Below, in pieces: positions 1 through 8,429 of a DNA stretch of 64,000 nt. The notes under the pieces are model-generated. The model saw nothing but the letters and a program-made list of their open reading frames with translations. It did not search any database and was not told where the DNA came from. The DNA comes from an uncultured Alistipes sp. (GTDB taxonomy: Bacteria > Bacteroidota > Bacteroidia > Bacteroidales > Rikenellaceae), in contig CAJTLJ010000001.1 of NCBI GenBank assembly GCA_910577475.1, forward strand, positions 189,643-253,642. The letters run 5' to 3'. Made by a program: the position numbers and the translations under genes. Within the stretch, counting starts at the first letter, position 1. Each line of letters starts with the position of its first letter.

Positions 1-35
1 GTAATGTTTATTAAATTTTGTTTTGAATTCTTGTG

Positions 36-560
36 TTAGTTGTTTCTTTCTTCGAGCGTCTTCACGAGGCCCGCAATCTTTTGGCCTGCATTAGCCTGCA
101 ATGCAGAAATAACATTCTTGGCAGGAGACTGCAGCAGGGCGACGATATCGCCGATAAGCTCCTCTCTGCTCTTGATGTTGCACAGAGTCTCCAACTGATT
201 GTCGCCCACGTATACGCAACCCTCCACGTACGCAGCCTTCAGAACCGGCTTGTCGCACGACTTGCGGAACTCCTTGATAAGGACCGCGGGGGCCTTGCCC
301 GTGTTAGCGAACATGATCGAGGTGGAACCCTCCAATACGCTCACCAGATCGGCATCGGCTTTCTCTACCCGCTCCAGCGCTTTGGCCAGCAAGGTATTCT
401 TCACCACCACGAGCTTGATATCGCTCTCGAAGCACTTGCGACGCAGCGAAGCGGTCTGCTCGGCGTTCAGGGCCTCGATGTTGGTGACATAGAAGTGAGG
501 ATAAGCGTTGAGCTTCTCGGTGAGACTGTTAATCACGGCCAGTTTTTCTTCCTTAGTCAT
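36..560 (-). CDS. rplJ: 50S ribosomal protein L10 (uL10)
   Basis: Base of the ribosomal stalk: uL10 binds 23S rRNA and anchors the L7/L12 dimers that recruit translation GTPases. The 174-residue protein has the normal family length, starts MTKEEK and shows the N-terminal rRNA-binding domain (about residues 1-130, with the VVVKNTLLAKAL helix) and a C-terminal helix ending KIAGLVKTLEE that holds L7/L12. It lies 17 bp downstream of rplA in the same operon. The rplL partner normally follows and would lie beyond the left edge of the window. In many bacteria L10-L7/L12 represses its own operon; no leader structure for this could be recognised here. Identification is firm. Confidence 0.97.
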   Translation of the reverse strand: MTKEEKLAVINSLTEKLNAYPHFYVTNIEALNAEQTASLRRKCFESDIKLVVVKNTLLAKALERVEKADADLVSVLEGSTSIMFANTGKAPAVLIKEFRKSCDKPVLKAAYVEGCVYVGDNQLETLCNIKSREELIGDIVALLQSPAKNVISALQANAGQKIAGLVKTLEERNN

Positions 561-577
561 CTCTTGATCCTCCTTCT

Positions 578-1276
578 TTACTTGTTATCTACCGATTTAG
601 CGTCGATCTGCAAACCGGGGCTCATCGTGGTCGAGAGATAGATACTCTTCACATAAGAACCTTTTGCAGCGGACGGCTTGAGTTTCAGGATCATGCTCAA
701 TACCTCATTGGCATTGCCCACGATCTGCTCGGGCGTGAAAGAAATCTTGCCCACCGAAGTGTGCACGATACCGAACTTGTCGACCTTGAAGTCGATCTTA
801 CCGGCCTTCACCTCCTTGACAGCCTTACCGACCTCCATCGTGACCGTACCGGTCTTGGGGTTCGGCATCAGACCGCGGGGACCCAGGATACGACCCAGAG
901 CACCGACCTTACCCATTACGTTCGGCGTGGTGATGATCACGTCAACGTCGGTCCAGCCGCTCTTGATCTTATCTACATACTCGTCCAGACCTACGTAGTC
1001 GGCACCTGCAGTCTTCGCCTCCTCCTCCTTGTCGGGAGTACAGAGCACCAGCACGCGGACCGTCTTACCCGTACCGTGAGGCAGCGTCACCACGCCGCGA
1101 ACCATCTGGTTCGCCTTGCGAGGATCCACGCCCAGACGTACGTCGATATCCACCGAAGCGTCGAATTTCGTAAAGGTAATTTCCTTCAGAAGAGCCGCAG
1201 CCTCAGCCAGCTTGTAGACCTTTCCAGGCTCAACCTTTGCGTAGGCGATCTTTTGATTTTTTGTCAACTTACTCAT
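578..1276 (-). CDS. rplA: 50S ribosomal protein L1 (uL1)
   Basis: Component of the mobile L1 stalk of the large subunit, which helps release E-site tRNA; in other bacteria uL1 also represses its own mRNA. The 232-residue protein has the usual length. It shows the family signature around residues 120-150 (VMGKVGALGRILGPRGLMP, then NPKTGTVT), between the two halves of domain I. Starts MSKLTKNQK. It is 13 bp downstream of rplK and 17 bp upstream of rplJ, the classical rplK-rplA-rplJ order. Confidence 0.97.
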   Translation of the reverse strand: MSKLTKNQKIAYAKVEPGKVYKLAEAAALLKEITFTKFDASVDIDVRLGVDPRKANQMVRGVVTLPHGTGKTVRVLVLCTPDKEEEAKTAGADYVGLDEYVDKIKSGWTDVDVIITTPNVMGKVGALGRILGPRGLMPNPKTGTVTMEVGKAVKEVKAGKIDFKVDKFGIVHTSVGKISFTPEQIVGNANEVLSMILKLKPSAAKGSYVKSIYLSTTMSPGLQIDAKSVDNK

Positions 1277-1289
1277 TCTTACAGTCTAA

Positions 1290-1730
1290 TTACAGGTTAG
1301 GAAATTCGCCGACGACGTTGATACCCATACTGCGAGCAGTACCGGCGACCATACGCATAGCGGCCTCGAGGGTAAAGCAGTTCAGATCGGGCATCTTGTC
1401 TTCGGCAATCTGCTTAACCTGGTCCCACGTTACCTGACCTACCTTGTCGCGGTTGGGCTGTGCGGAACCACTCTTGATCTTGGCTGCCTCCTTGAGCTGG
1501 ATGGCTACGGGCGGCTGTTTAACTACAAAGTCAAACGACTTATCGCTGTAAACGGTGATGATGACCGGAAGGACCTTTCCTGCCTTGTCCTGGGTGCGTG
1601 CGTTGAACTGCTTGCAGAAGTCCATGATATTGACTCCCTTGGAACCCAACGCCGGACCGACCGGAGGAGAAGGATTGGCGGCACCACCTTTGATCTGCAA
1701 TTTAATAAATGCAGCAACCTCTTTTGCCAT
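1290..1730 (-). CDS. rplK: 50S ribosomal protein L11 (uL11)
   Basis: Protein of the GTPase-associated centre of the 50S subunit; it binds the 1070 region of 23S rRNA and takes part in factor binding and the stringent response. The 146 residues match the family. The proline-rich N-terminal hinge (GGAANPSPPVGPALGSKGVN, about residues 15-34) and the C-terminal rRNA-binding domain (GTARSMGINV) are both present. It follows nusG by 16 bp, so nusG-rplK-rplA-rplJ form one transcription unit on the minus strand. Confidence 0.97.
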   Translation of the reverse strand: MAKEVAAFIKLQIKGGAANPSPPVGPALGSKGVNIMDFCKQFNARTQDKAGKVLPVIITVYSDKSFDFVVKQPPVAIQLKEAAKIKSGSAQPNRDKVGQVTWDQVKQIAEDKMPDLNCFTLEAAMRMVAGTARSMGINVVGEFPNL

Positions 1731-1746
1731 AGTTTCCTTTGGTTAA

Positions 1747-2307
1747 TTATTCTTTTTCTACTTGTGTAAAGCTCAACTCCATCGGAGTCTTGCGACCGAA
1801 AATCTTCACGGAGACGGTGAGCTTCTTGCGCTCGTCGTCGACACTCTCAATGGTACCTTGGAAGCTTGAGAATGGGCCGTCCGTAACTTTGACGACCTCG
1901 CCGACGAAGAACGGAATCTCGTTCTCCTCTTCCATCTCGTTCAGAGAATCGACCCGGCCGAGAATGCGACTCACTTCCTGTGGACGAAGCGGCGTCGCAA
2001 TCATCTTACGGCTCTCTTCCTTGGTGTCACCCAAGAAACCCAAAACGTTCGGAATATTGCGAATGGTTATCGGAATTTGTCCTACTAATGCGGCCTCGAT
2101 CAGCACGTAACCCGGATAGGAGACCTTCTCTTTCGAGATCTTCTTACCGTTGCGAATGGTATAAACCTTCTCCGTGGGGATCAAGACCTGTGAGATGTAG
2201 TCCTCCAAATGGTTATGGCGGATTTCGGCCTCAATATACTCCTTGACCTTATTCTCCTTGCCGCCGATGGCCCGGACTACATACCACTCTTTCTTAATCT
2301 CGCTCAT
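1747..2307 (-). CDS. nusG: Transcription elongation/antitermination factor NusG
   Basis: NusG binds RNA polymerase through its N-terminal NGN domain and couples it to the ribosome or Rho through its C-terminal KOW domain. This 186-residue protein has the NGN core (EWYVVRAIGGKENKVKEYIE, about residues 7-26) and the KOW element near residue 135 (FVGEVVKVTDGPFSSFQGTI). The start MSEIKKEWY lies 14 bp after secE. Gene order secE-nusG-rplK is conserved in bacteria. This is the housekeeping NusG, not a capsule-locus UpxY paralogue, judged from context. Confidence 0.96.
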   Translation of the reverse strand: MSEIKKEWYVVRAIGGKENKVKEYIEAEIRHNHLEDYISQVLIPTEKVYTIRNGKKISKEKVSYPGYVLIEAALVGQIPITIRNIPNVLGFLGDTKEESRKMIATPLRPQEVSRILGRVDSLNEMEEENEIPFFVGEVVKVTDGPFSSFQGTIESVDDERKKLTVSVKIFGRKTPMELSFTQVEKE

Positions 2308-2321
2308 CGTTATACGAAAAA

Positions 2322-2519
2322 TTAACGACCAAGATTGCCCAAGGTCTTATAGATGGCTGCCATCAGGTTCTCGAAAGAGAGATCCATAGCCAGCACGACG
2401 ATCGCGAAAATCAAAGAGGCGACCATCACGACGATGGTCGAACTCTGCAGAGATGCGAACGATGGCCAGGTTACCTTGTTGACCAGCTCGTTATAAGATT
2501 CTTTGATGTAGTTGCTCAT
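2322..2519 (-). CDS. secE: Preprotein translocase subunit SecE
   Basis: Small membrane subunit of the SecYEG channel. From the ATG at 2519 the product is 65 residues: a short amphipathic N-terminus (MSNYIKESYNELVNKVTWPS, the conserved KVTWP segment) and one transmembrane helix (about residues 27-46). An upstream in-frame ATG at 2567 would add 16 residues encoded by tRNA-Trp sequence, so it is rejected. Single-helix SecE is the form usual in Bacteroidota. The gene sits between tRNA-Trp and nusG. Confidence 0.93.
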   Translation of the reverse strand: MSNYIKESYNELVNKVTWPSFASLQSSTIVVMVASLIFAIVVLAMDLSFENLMAAIYKTLGNLGR

Positions 2520-2534
2520 AATGCGTTTTCTTCT

Positions 2535-2608
2535 TGGCAGGAGCAGAGAGATTCGAACTCCCATCAACGGTTTTGGAGACCGCTATTCTACCCTTGAACT
2601 ATGCTCCT
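2535..2608 (-). tRNA. tRNA-Trp (CCA)
   Basis: Reading the minus strand, a 7-bp acceptor stem (AGGAGCA/TGCTCCT), a D arm, an anticodon loop CTCCAAA with anticodon CCA and a T arm with TTCGAAT are all visible. The 3' CCA is encoded in the DNA. It lies between tuf and secE, a position also known from other bacteria, and is probably cut out of the tuf-secE transcript. Confidence 0.96.
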
Positions 2609-2654
2609 ATGAAGTAGCGTGGCCGAAGCCACACTACTCTTTATGATCGGGGAA

Positions 2655-3839
<1,185 letters not shown>

Positions 3840-3967
3840 AGTTTTACTGTATTAAAAATTTACAAAAATTACGTCTTTTCAAAGTTTCAAGTTCATTCGC
3901 CGAACAAACGCGCGATACGCCTCGCCTCCCTTTCGGGGATAAAGAGCGCACCACTCGCGGTTCTGAC

Positions 3968-4043
3968 TGGAGCGGAAGACGAGGCTCAAACTCGCGACCC
4001 TTAGCTTGGAAGGCTAATGCTCTATCAACTGAGCTACTTCCGC
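3968..4043 (-). tRNA. tRNA-Gly (TCC)
   Basis: Acceptor stem GCGGAAG/CTTCCGC, anticodon loop CTTCCAA with anticodon TCC, and a genome-encoded 3' CCA. It lies about 130 bp upstream of tuf on the same strand. Confidence 0.96.
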
Positions 4044-4119
4044 AAAAACACACCGTATCAGAATCTCACCCTCTTCGGCTCGAAGCCTCGGATTTGCAAC
4101 TCCAACCGGCGTTTTCTCG

Positions 4120-4202
4120 TGGGAAGAGATGGATTCGAACCACCGAAGGCGTAAGCCAGCAGATTTACAGTCTGCCCCATTTGGCCACTCTGGTATCTTC
4201 CC
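4120..4202 (-). tRNA. tRNA-Tyr (GTA)
   Basis: An 83-nt class II tRNA with a long variable arm, acceptor GGGAAGA/TCTTCCC and anticodon GTA in the loop CTGTAAA. The 3' CCA is not encoded (the DNA continues ACG), so CCA would be added by the nucleotidyltransferase. Confidence 0.95.
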
Positions 4203-4266
4203 AAATATGTTTCAAAACTTCGTTCGCCGTCCTCCCCGCTCGTCTGCCCCGATCCTGCGACCCGAG

Positions 4267-4340
4267 AGCCGATGGAGGGATTCGAACCCACGACCTGCTG
4301 ATTACAAATCAGCTGCTCTGACCAGCTGAGCTACATCGGC
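4267..4340 (-). tRNA. tRNA-Thr (TGT)
   Basis: Acceptor stem GCCGATG/CATCGGC, anticodon loop TTTGTAA with anticodon TGT, and T loop TTCGAAT. CCA is not encoded. It is the first gene of the tRNA-Thr/Tyr/Gly-tuf-tRNA-Trp-secE-nusG-rpl transcription unit. Confidence 0.95.
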
Positions 4341-4360
4341 AAATCTTCCGTTTTGGTTTG

Positions 4361-4392
4361 CAAAAGTAGGTATATTTTTTCAATCCTCCAAA
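4361..4392 (-). promoter_or_regulatory. Promoter of the tRNA-tuf-secE-nusG-rpl operon
   Basis: On the minus strand there is a -33 TTTG (4389-4392), a 20-bp spacer and a -7 TACTTTTG (4361-4368). This matches the Bacteroidota housekeeping promoter (TTTG, 19-22 bp, TAnnTTTG). It ends about 20 bp before tRNA-Thr. Confidence 0.7.
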
Positions 4393-4628
4393 TTTTTCGG
4401 TGAAAAAATTTACTTCCCTCTCAAAGAACCTTTTTTCGATCCGCGCCCCCTGTTGAGCGTCTAAATCGGGTGCAAATATAAGAATTTTATTCAGAACTCC
4501 CAACATGTCGTCAAGAAATATCGCCCGAAAGGCATTTTTTTTTGCAGAACGTCACATTCGGGGGCTCACCTATTAATATATAGACAAAAAAAACGCCGGG
4601 AAAAGCGGCATCGAGTTAAAAAAAAGAA

Positions 4629-4636
4629 TACCTTTG
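4629..4636 (+). promoter_or_regulatory. Possible -7 element of the ferritin gene
   Basis: TACCTTTG lies 37 bp before the ferritin start; no good -33 element is seen. The 333-bp gap 4341-4673 otherwise holds only the divergent tRNA operon promoter and AT-rich sequence without a gene. Confidence 0.45.
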
Positions 4637-4673
4637 CGGACGGAATCGCATATGAACTAAAACGAATCATACT

Positions 4674-5195
4674 ATGCTTTCGAAAAAGATGGAAGAGGCG
4701 TTGAACGCCCAAATCAATGCCGAGTTCTGGTCGGCTTACCTGTACCTCTCGATGTCGGTGGCTGCCGCAGCCAAAGGCCACAAAGGGGTGGCGAACTGGT
4801 TCTCCGTACAGTTCAAGGAGGAGCAGGCGCATGCGCAGATCTTCATGAACTACCTGCTTTCGCGCGGCGGCCGCGTGGTGCTTGCCCCCATTGCCGAGGT
4901 GCAGACCGAATGGTCTTCGGTGCTGGAGATGTTCCGCAACACGCTGGAGCACGAGCGCAAGGTCACCTCACTGATCCACAACCTCTGCTCGATCGCGGCC
5001 GACGAGCGCGACTTCGCATCGTCGAGCACGCTGAACTGGTTCGTGGACGAGCAGATCGAGGAGGAGGCCAATGCCCAGGAGCTGATCGACTCGCTCACGG
5101 CGGTCGACGGCGACAAGATGGGGCTCTACATGATCGACAAGGAGCTCGCCGCACGCACCTACGTGGTCCCCACGCCGCTGGCCGGCAAGGAGTAA
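4674..5195 (+). CDS. ftnA: Non-haem ferritin (FtnA type)
   Basis: Iron-storage protein that oxidises Fe(II) and stores it in a 24-subunit shell in the cytoplasm. The 173 residues form a four-helix bundle, and the ferroxidase ligands fall at the E. coli FtnA numbering: E17, E50, H53, E94, Q127 and E130. No haem-binding methionine of bacterioferritin is apparent. The start MLSKKMEEALN is the only plausible one. The gene is monocistronic, with its own terminator at 5222-5252. Confidence 0.95.
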   Translation: MLSKKMEEALNAQINAEFWSAYLYLSMSVAAAAKGHKGVANWFSVQFKEEQAHAQIFMNYLLSRGGRVVLAPIAEVQTEWSSVLEMFRNTLEHERKVTSLIHNLCSIAADERDFASSSTLNWFVDEQIEEEANAQELIDSLTAVDGDKMGLYMIDKELAARTYVVPTPLAGKE

Positions 5196-5221
5196 CACCC
5201 TCCGTTTCCGGAATCCGGTTT

Positions 5222-5252
5222 GGGCCCGCCGATGGCGGGCCCGATTTTTTTT
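5222..5252 (+). terminator. Terminator after ferritin
   Basis: Perfect 9-bp stem GGGCCCGCC/GGCGGGCCC with a 3-nt loop, followed by a run of eight T after CGA. Confidence 0.85.
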
Positions 5253-5292
5253 GCCGCTCCCGGCCTTCCCGCCTGACAAAATGCGGGCAAAC

Positions 5293-5323
5293 TTGCTTTT
5301 ACACTCGCTAATGCTTATCTTTG
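5293..5323 (+). promoter_or_regulatory. Promoter of the serine dehydratase gene
   Basis: -33 TTG (5293-5295), 20-bp spacer, -7 TATCTTTG (5316-5323), 27 bp before the start codon. Confidence 0.7.
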
Positions 5324-5350
5324 CCCGATTTTCCAACTTCAGGTTAGGTT

Positions 5351-6556
5351 ATGAAGACACTCAAAGAACTCTACCGCATCGGCATCGGACCGTCGAGCAG
5401 CCACACGATGGCGCCGCGCAACGCCGCCGAGCAATACAAGGAGCGCCATCCCGAGGCCGCGTCGTTTCGCGTCACGCTCTACGGATCGCTGGCCGCCACG
5501 GGACGCGGCCACATGACCGACGTCGCGATCATCGACGCCCTCTCCCCGGCCCCGACGGAGATCGTCTGGCAGCCCCGGACCGTCCTCCCCTTCCACACCA
5601 ACGGCATGAAGTTCGAAGCCATCGACACAGCCGGCGCGAGCACCGACCCGTGGACGGTCTACAGCGTGGGCGGCGGAGCGCTGGCCGAGGAGAACAAGCC
5701 CTGCGGCGAGTCGCCCGACATCTACGAGATGACCCATATGAGCGAGATTCTCGCCTGGTGCGAACGCACGGGCAAAAGCTATTGGGAGTATGTGGACCTG
5801 TGCGAGGAGCCCGACATCTGGGACTACCTGAGCGAGGTGTGGAGCGTGATGCGCGAAAGCGTGGCCCGCGGACTGGACGCCGAGGGAATTCTCCCCGGGC
5901 CGTTGAATCTGGGCCGCAAGGCGTCGAAATACTACATCCGTGCCCTGGGCTACAAGCAGAGCTTGCAAACCCGCGGTCTGGTCTTCGCCTATGCACTGGC
6001 CGTCAGCGAGGAGAACGCCTCGGGCGGGCGGATCGTCACGGCCCCGACCTGCGGCTCGTGCGGCGTCGTGCCGGCCGTGCTCTACCACCTCCAGAAAGGT
6101 CACGGATTCAGCGACACGCGCATTCTGCGGGCACTGGCAACGGCCGGACTGGTGGGCAACATCGTCAAAAAGAACGCCTCCATCTCGGGTGCCGAGGTGG
6201 GGTGTCAGGGCGAGGTGGGCGTCGCCTGCGCCATGGCGGCCGCGGCGGCCAACCAGCTCTTCGGCGGATCGGCCGCCCAGATCGAATATGCGGCCGAGAT
6301 GGGGCTGGAGCACCACCTGGGCATGACCTGCGACCCGGTCTGCGGACTGGTGCAGATCCCCTGCATCGAACGCAACGCCTATGCCGCCACGCGGGCGCTG
6401 GACGCCAATGTCTACTCCTCCTACACGGACGGCACGCACCGCGTATCGTTCGACAAGGTGGTGGAGGTGATGAAGCAGACCGGACACGACCTGCCGTCGC
6501 TCTACAAGGAGACCAGCGAGGGCGGTCTGGCGAAGGACTACCACCAGATGGAATAG
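5351..6556 (+). CDS. sdaA: L-serine ammonia-lyase (single-chain, Fe-S type)
   Basis: Converts L-serine to pyruvate and ammonia with a [4Fe-4S] cluster. At 401 residues it is a single-chain form with the beta domain first (MKTLKELYRIGIGPSSSHTM, the SSSHT motif near residue 15) and the alpha domain second. Candidate cluster cysteines occur in TCGSCG (about residue 235) and TCDPVCGLVQIPC (about 330), as known for the family. It has its own promoter and terminator, so it appears monocistronic. The family is oxygen-sensitive, which fits an anaerobe. Confidence 0.95.
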   Translation: MKTLKELYRIGIGPSSSHTMAPRNAAEQYKERHPEAASFRVTLYGSLAATGRGHMTDVAIIDALSPAPTEIVWQPRTVLPFHTNGMKFEAIDTAGASTDPWTVYSVGGGALAEENKPCGESPDIYEMTHMSEILAWCERTGKSYWEYVDLCEEPDIWDYLSEVWSVMRESVARGLDAEGILPGPLNLGRKASKYYIRALGYKQSLQTRGLVFAYALAVSEENASGGRIVTAPTCGSCGVVPAVLYHLQKGHGFSDTRILRALATAGLVGNIVKKNASISGAEVGCQGEVGVACAMAAAAANQLFGGSAAQIEYAAEMGLEHHLGMTCDPVCGLVQIPCIERNAYAATRALDANVYSSYTDGTHRVSFDKVVEVMKQTGHDLPSLYKETSEGGLAKDYHQME

Positions 6557-6576
6557 AAGATTTATTTTCCGGATCG

Positions 6577-6617
6577 AAGGTCGGGGATGGCGCGCAAGCC
6601 GTTCCCGACCTTTTTTC
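6577..6617 (+). terminator. Terminator after sdaA
   Basis: Perfect 9-bp stem AAGGTCGGG/CCCGACCTT around an 18-nt loop, followed by four further T. Confidence 0.85.
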
Positions 6618-6754
6618 GTTCGGGGCGCCTCCTGCGGACGCTTTGTCCCAAATTAAAAGAACATAGTTAAGGTTCAATCTTGATTTTCAGAAACTTTTTG
6701 CCGAAATTTGCAGGAACAATACCCCGGAAGTGTCATTATTTCGAAAACATTTTC

Positions 6755-6762
6755 TATCTTTG
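6755..6762 (+). promoter_or_regulatory. -7 element before RNA R1
   Basis: TATCTTTG matches TAnnTTTG exactly; the -33 region is weak. It would start transcription about 6 bp before the first hairpin of R1. Confidence 0.5.
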
Positions 6763-6767
6763 CGATG

Positions 6768-7052
6768 CCGGAGGGCCGCGAGGCTGCCGGCCGACATATT
6801 GAGATGAAAGTGTTTCGCTTTTATTCCTGGCGATAAAATTTGGCGATTTTAAGGAAACGGGAATAAGCAATGACACTCATCGCTTGTATTGGCATAGGAG
6901 GTACTCTGCCTTGTGCTATACAAGTGTGGGGTATTGTTTATTTGTTTCCGGGTACGCCAAGACCTATCGCCAAATAAACGAACGGCTCCACACTTTCCTT
7001 TTTTAATAACCCCATCTCGCCCGGAGCCGGGAGATAGCAACGAAAAAACTAT
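6768..7052 (+). ncRNA. Structured RNA R1 (homologous to R2 at 29080-29373)
   Basis: No protein gene lies between 6557 and 7159. This stretch aligns along its whole length with R2 on the integrated element. Shared motifs in order: GACATATTGA (6793), GAAAGTGT (6806), AAGTGTGGGG (6922), GGGTACGCCAAGACCT (6950), CCACACTTTC (6988) and GGAGCCGG (7023). Helices are visible: TAAAAT/ATTTTA around TTGGCG, CTTGTAT/ATACAAG, GTTTATTTG/CAAATAAAC and AAGTGTGG/CCACACTT, then TTTTTT at 6999-7004. R2 keeps these helices with different bases. The GAAAGTGT segment can also pair with ACACTTTC, so two exclusive folds are possible. I do not recognise the family; it could be a free RNA or a leader of the gene at 7160. 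Confidence 0.6.
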
Positions 7053-7159
7053 CGACCTACGAATAAACGATCGATTCGGAACACTCCGGCAGTTTCAATG
7101 TCCGCGACTGCACGGAGCGGAGCGACATGCGGACAGAAACCTTTCAACCCTTATTTATC

Positions 7160-7690
7160 ATGATTAAAAAAACCGTTCTTGCAGCTGCCGTAGCCGCATT
7201 TGCCAGCAGCTGCGCCGTAACCAGTTCTTTCGACTATCAGTCGGTGGAGACACGAAAAGTGGAGCCCCAGATCGAGGCCGTCACCACTCCGCTGAACGCC
7301 GAGATCACCGTTCTGCGCGACAGCAGCGGCGAACTGCTGAAAGCCGAAAGAACCATTGTTTTCAAGGCCGGTGCCGACTTCATCTCCGGCACGATGACCG
7401 ACAACAAGATCGAGCAGTTCCGCAACATCGCCCTGAACCGCGTGGCCCAGGACTACAAGGCCGACCTGCTGGTAGGCGCCCTCACCGACGTGAAGTACAC
7501 GAAGACGGACGACCGCAGATCGGTCGAGGAGCTGACCGTCCGCGTATCGGGCTATCCGGCCGTCTACTCCGACTTCAAGAGCGTGGCCCCCTCCGACGAG
7601 TGGATGCTCGATTACTACCTGATGAAGCAGAAAGCCACCGTCATCAACAAGAACACCCACGAAACGCGGGTCAGCAAGGATAAGAAATAA
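7160..7690 (+). CDS. Putative lipoprotein, unknown function
   Basis: 176 residues, family not recognised. The N-terminus MIKKTVLAAAVAAFASSC looks like a lipoprotein signal with C18 as the modified cysteine. The mature part is soluble, hydrophilic and ends in a charged tail. The upstream in-frame ATG at 7127 would add 11 residues before the signal and is less likely. It is 12 bp upstream of the broken outer-membrane barrel gene and probably co-transcribed, which suggests an envelope role (inference). Confidence 0.7.
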   Translation: MIKKTVLAAAVAAFASSCAVTSSFDYQSVETRKVEPQIEAVTTPLNAEITVLRDSSGELLKAERTIVFKAGADFISGTMTDNKIEQFRNIALNRVAQDYKADLLVGALTDVKYTKTDDRRSVEELTVRVSGYPAVYSDFKSVAPSDEWMLDYYLMKQKATVINKNTHETRVSKDKK

Positions 7691-7702
7691 ACCGACACGA
7701 CC

Positions 7703-8363
7703 ATGAAGAAACTTATCGTTTTAACTGTAGCGGCGCTGGCGCTGCTCTGCATCACGGACGCAAGCGCGCAGATCGTCCGCGGAAGTTCCTCGGTATCGTC
7801 GCTCTCCTCGACAAAGCCCCCGCAAACGGGTGTCCGCTATCAGGGCGAATTCAACTTCGGCTACGCCACGGGCGGCCAGCTGAAATTCGACGACGGCGAC
7901 AAGGAGAAGACGACTTTTCACGTCCCTACATCGAGACCGTCCACGGCGTGCGCATGCTGAACGACTACCTCTTCGTCGGTCCGGTCTCGGCTTCCAGTAT
8001 GCCTACGGCAAAGTCTACACCGACCCGGACTACGACAGCAGTTTGATCTGGGACACGGTCGCTATTCCGCTGTTCGTAAACTTCAAGGGCTACTATCCCC
8101 TCTCCAACGGCTTCGCCCCCTATATTTCATGGAGCATCGGCGGCGGCATCTTCGCTACCAGCGGACTCGACGACCCCGAGTACGACGAAAAGCTGAAGGG
8201 CGGTCTCTACACCACCTTCGGAGCCGGTTTCAACTACCGGAAATTCAATTTCGGCTTCGGTCTGATGCACCAGGGCATGAAAGCGGTGGATACGGAAGAC
8301 GGAGAAGTTTACGACAAGAGCAGCGTAAACTCCTTCTACGTACAACTCGGCTTCAAGTTTTAG
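7703..8363 (+). pseudogene. Outer-membrane beta-barrel protein, two frameshifts
   Basis: A signal peptide (MKKLIVLTVAALALLCITDASA) is followed by porin-like sequence, but the frame changes twice. The first frame runs to about 7917 (GDKEKTTF), the second codes SRPYIETVHGVRMLNDYLF to about 7982, and the third codes GFQYAYGKVYTDPDYD to the stop at 8363. Joined, they give a protein of about 220 residues with alternating beta-strand pattern and a C-terminal FYVQLGFKF strand ending in aromatic F, as in OmpA/porin-family barrels. Each shift equals loss of one base. Either the gene is decayed or the sequence has two errors here. Confidence 0.7.
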
Positions 8364-8386
8364 CCCATCCCGGTGAGTAAAGGGAG

Positions 8387-8417
8387 CCCCGGCATTTGCA
8401 CGCATGCCGGGGTGTTT
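8387..8417 (+). terminator. Terminator between converging genes
   Basis: Perfect 9-bp stem CCCCGGCAT/ATGCCGGGG followed by TGTTTT. It ends the plus-strand unit just before the 3' end of the P-ATPase gene. Confidence 0.7.
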
Positions 8418-8429
8418 TGTATTCCGGAG

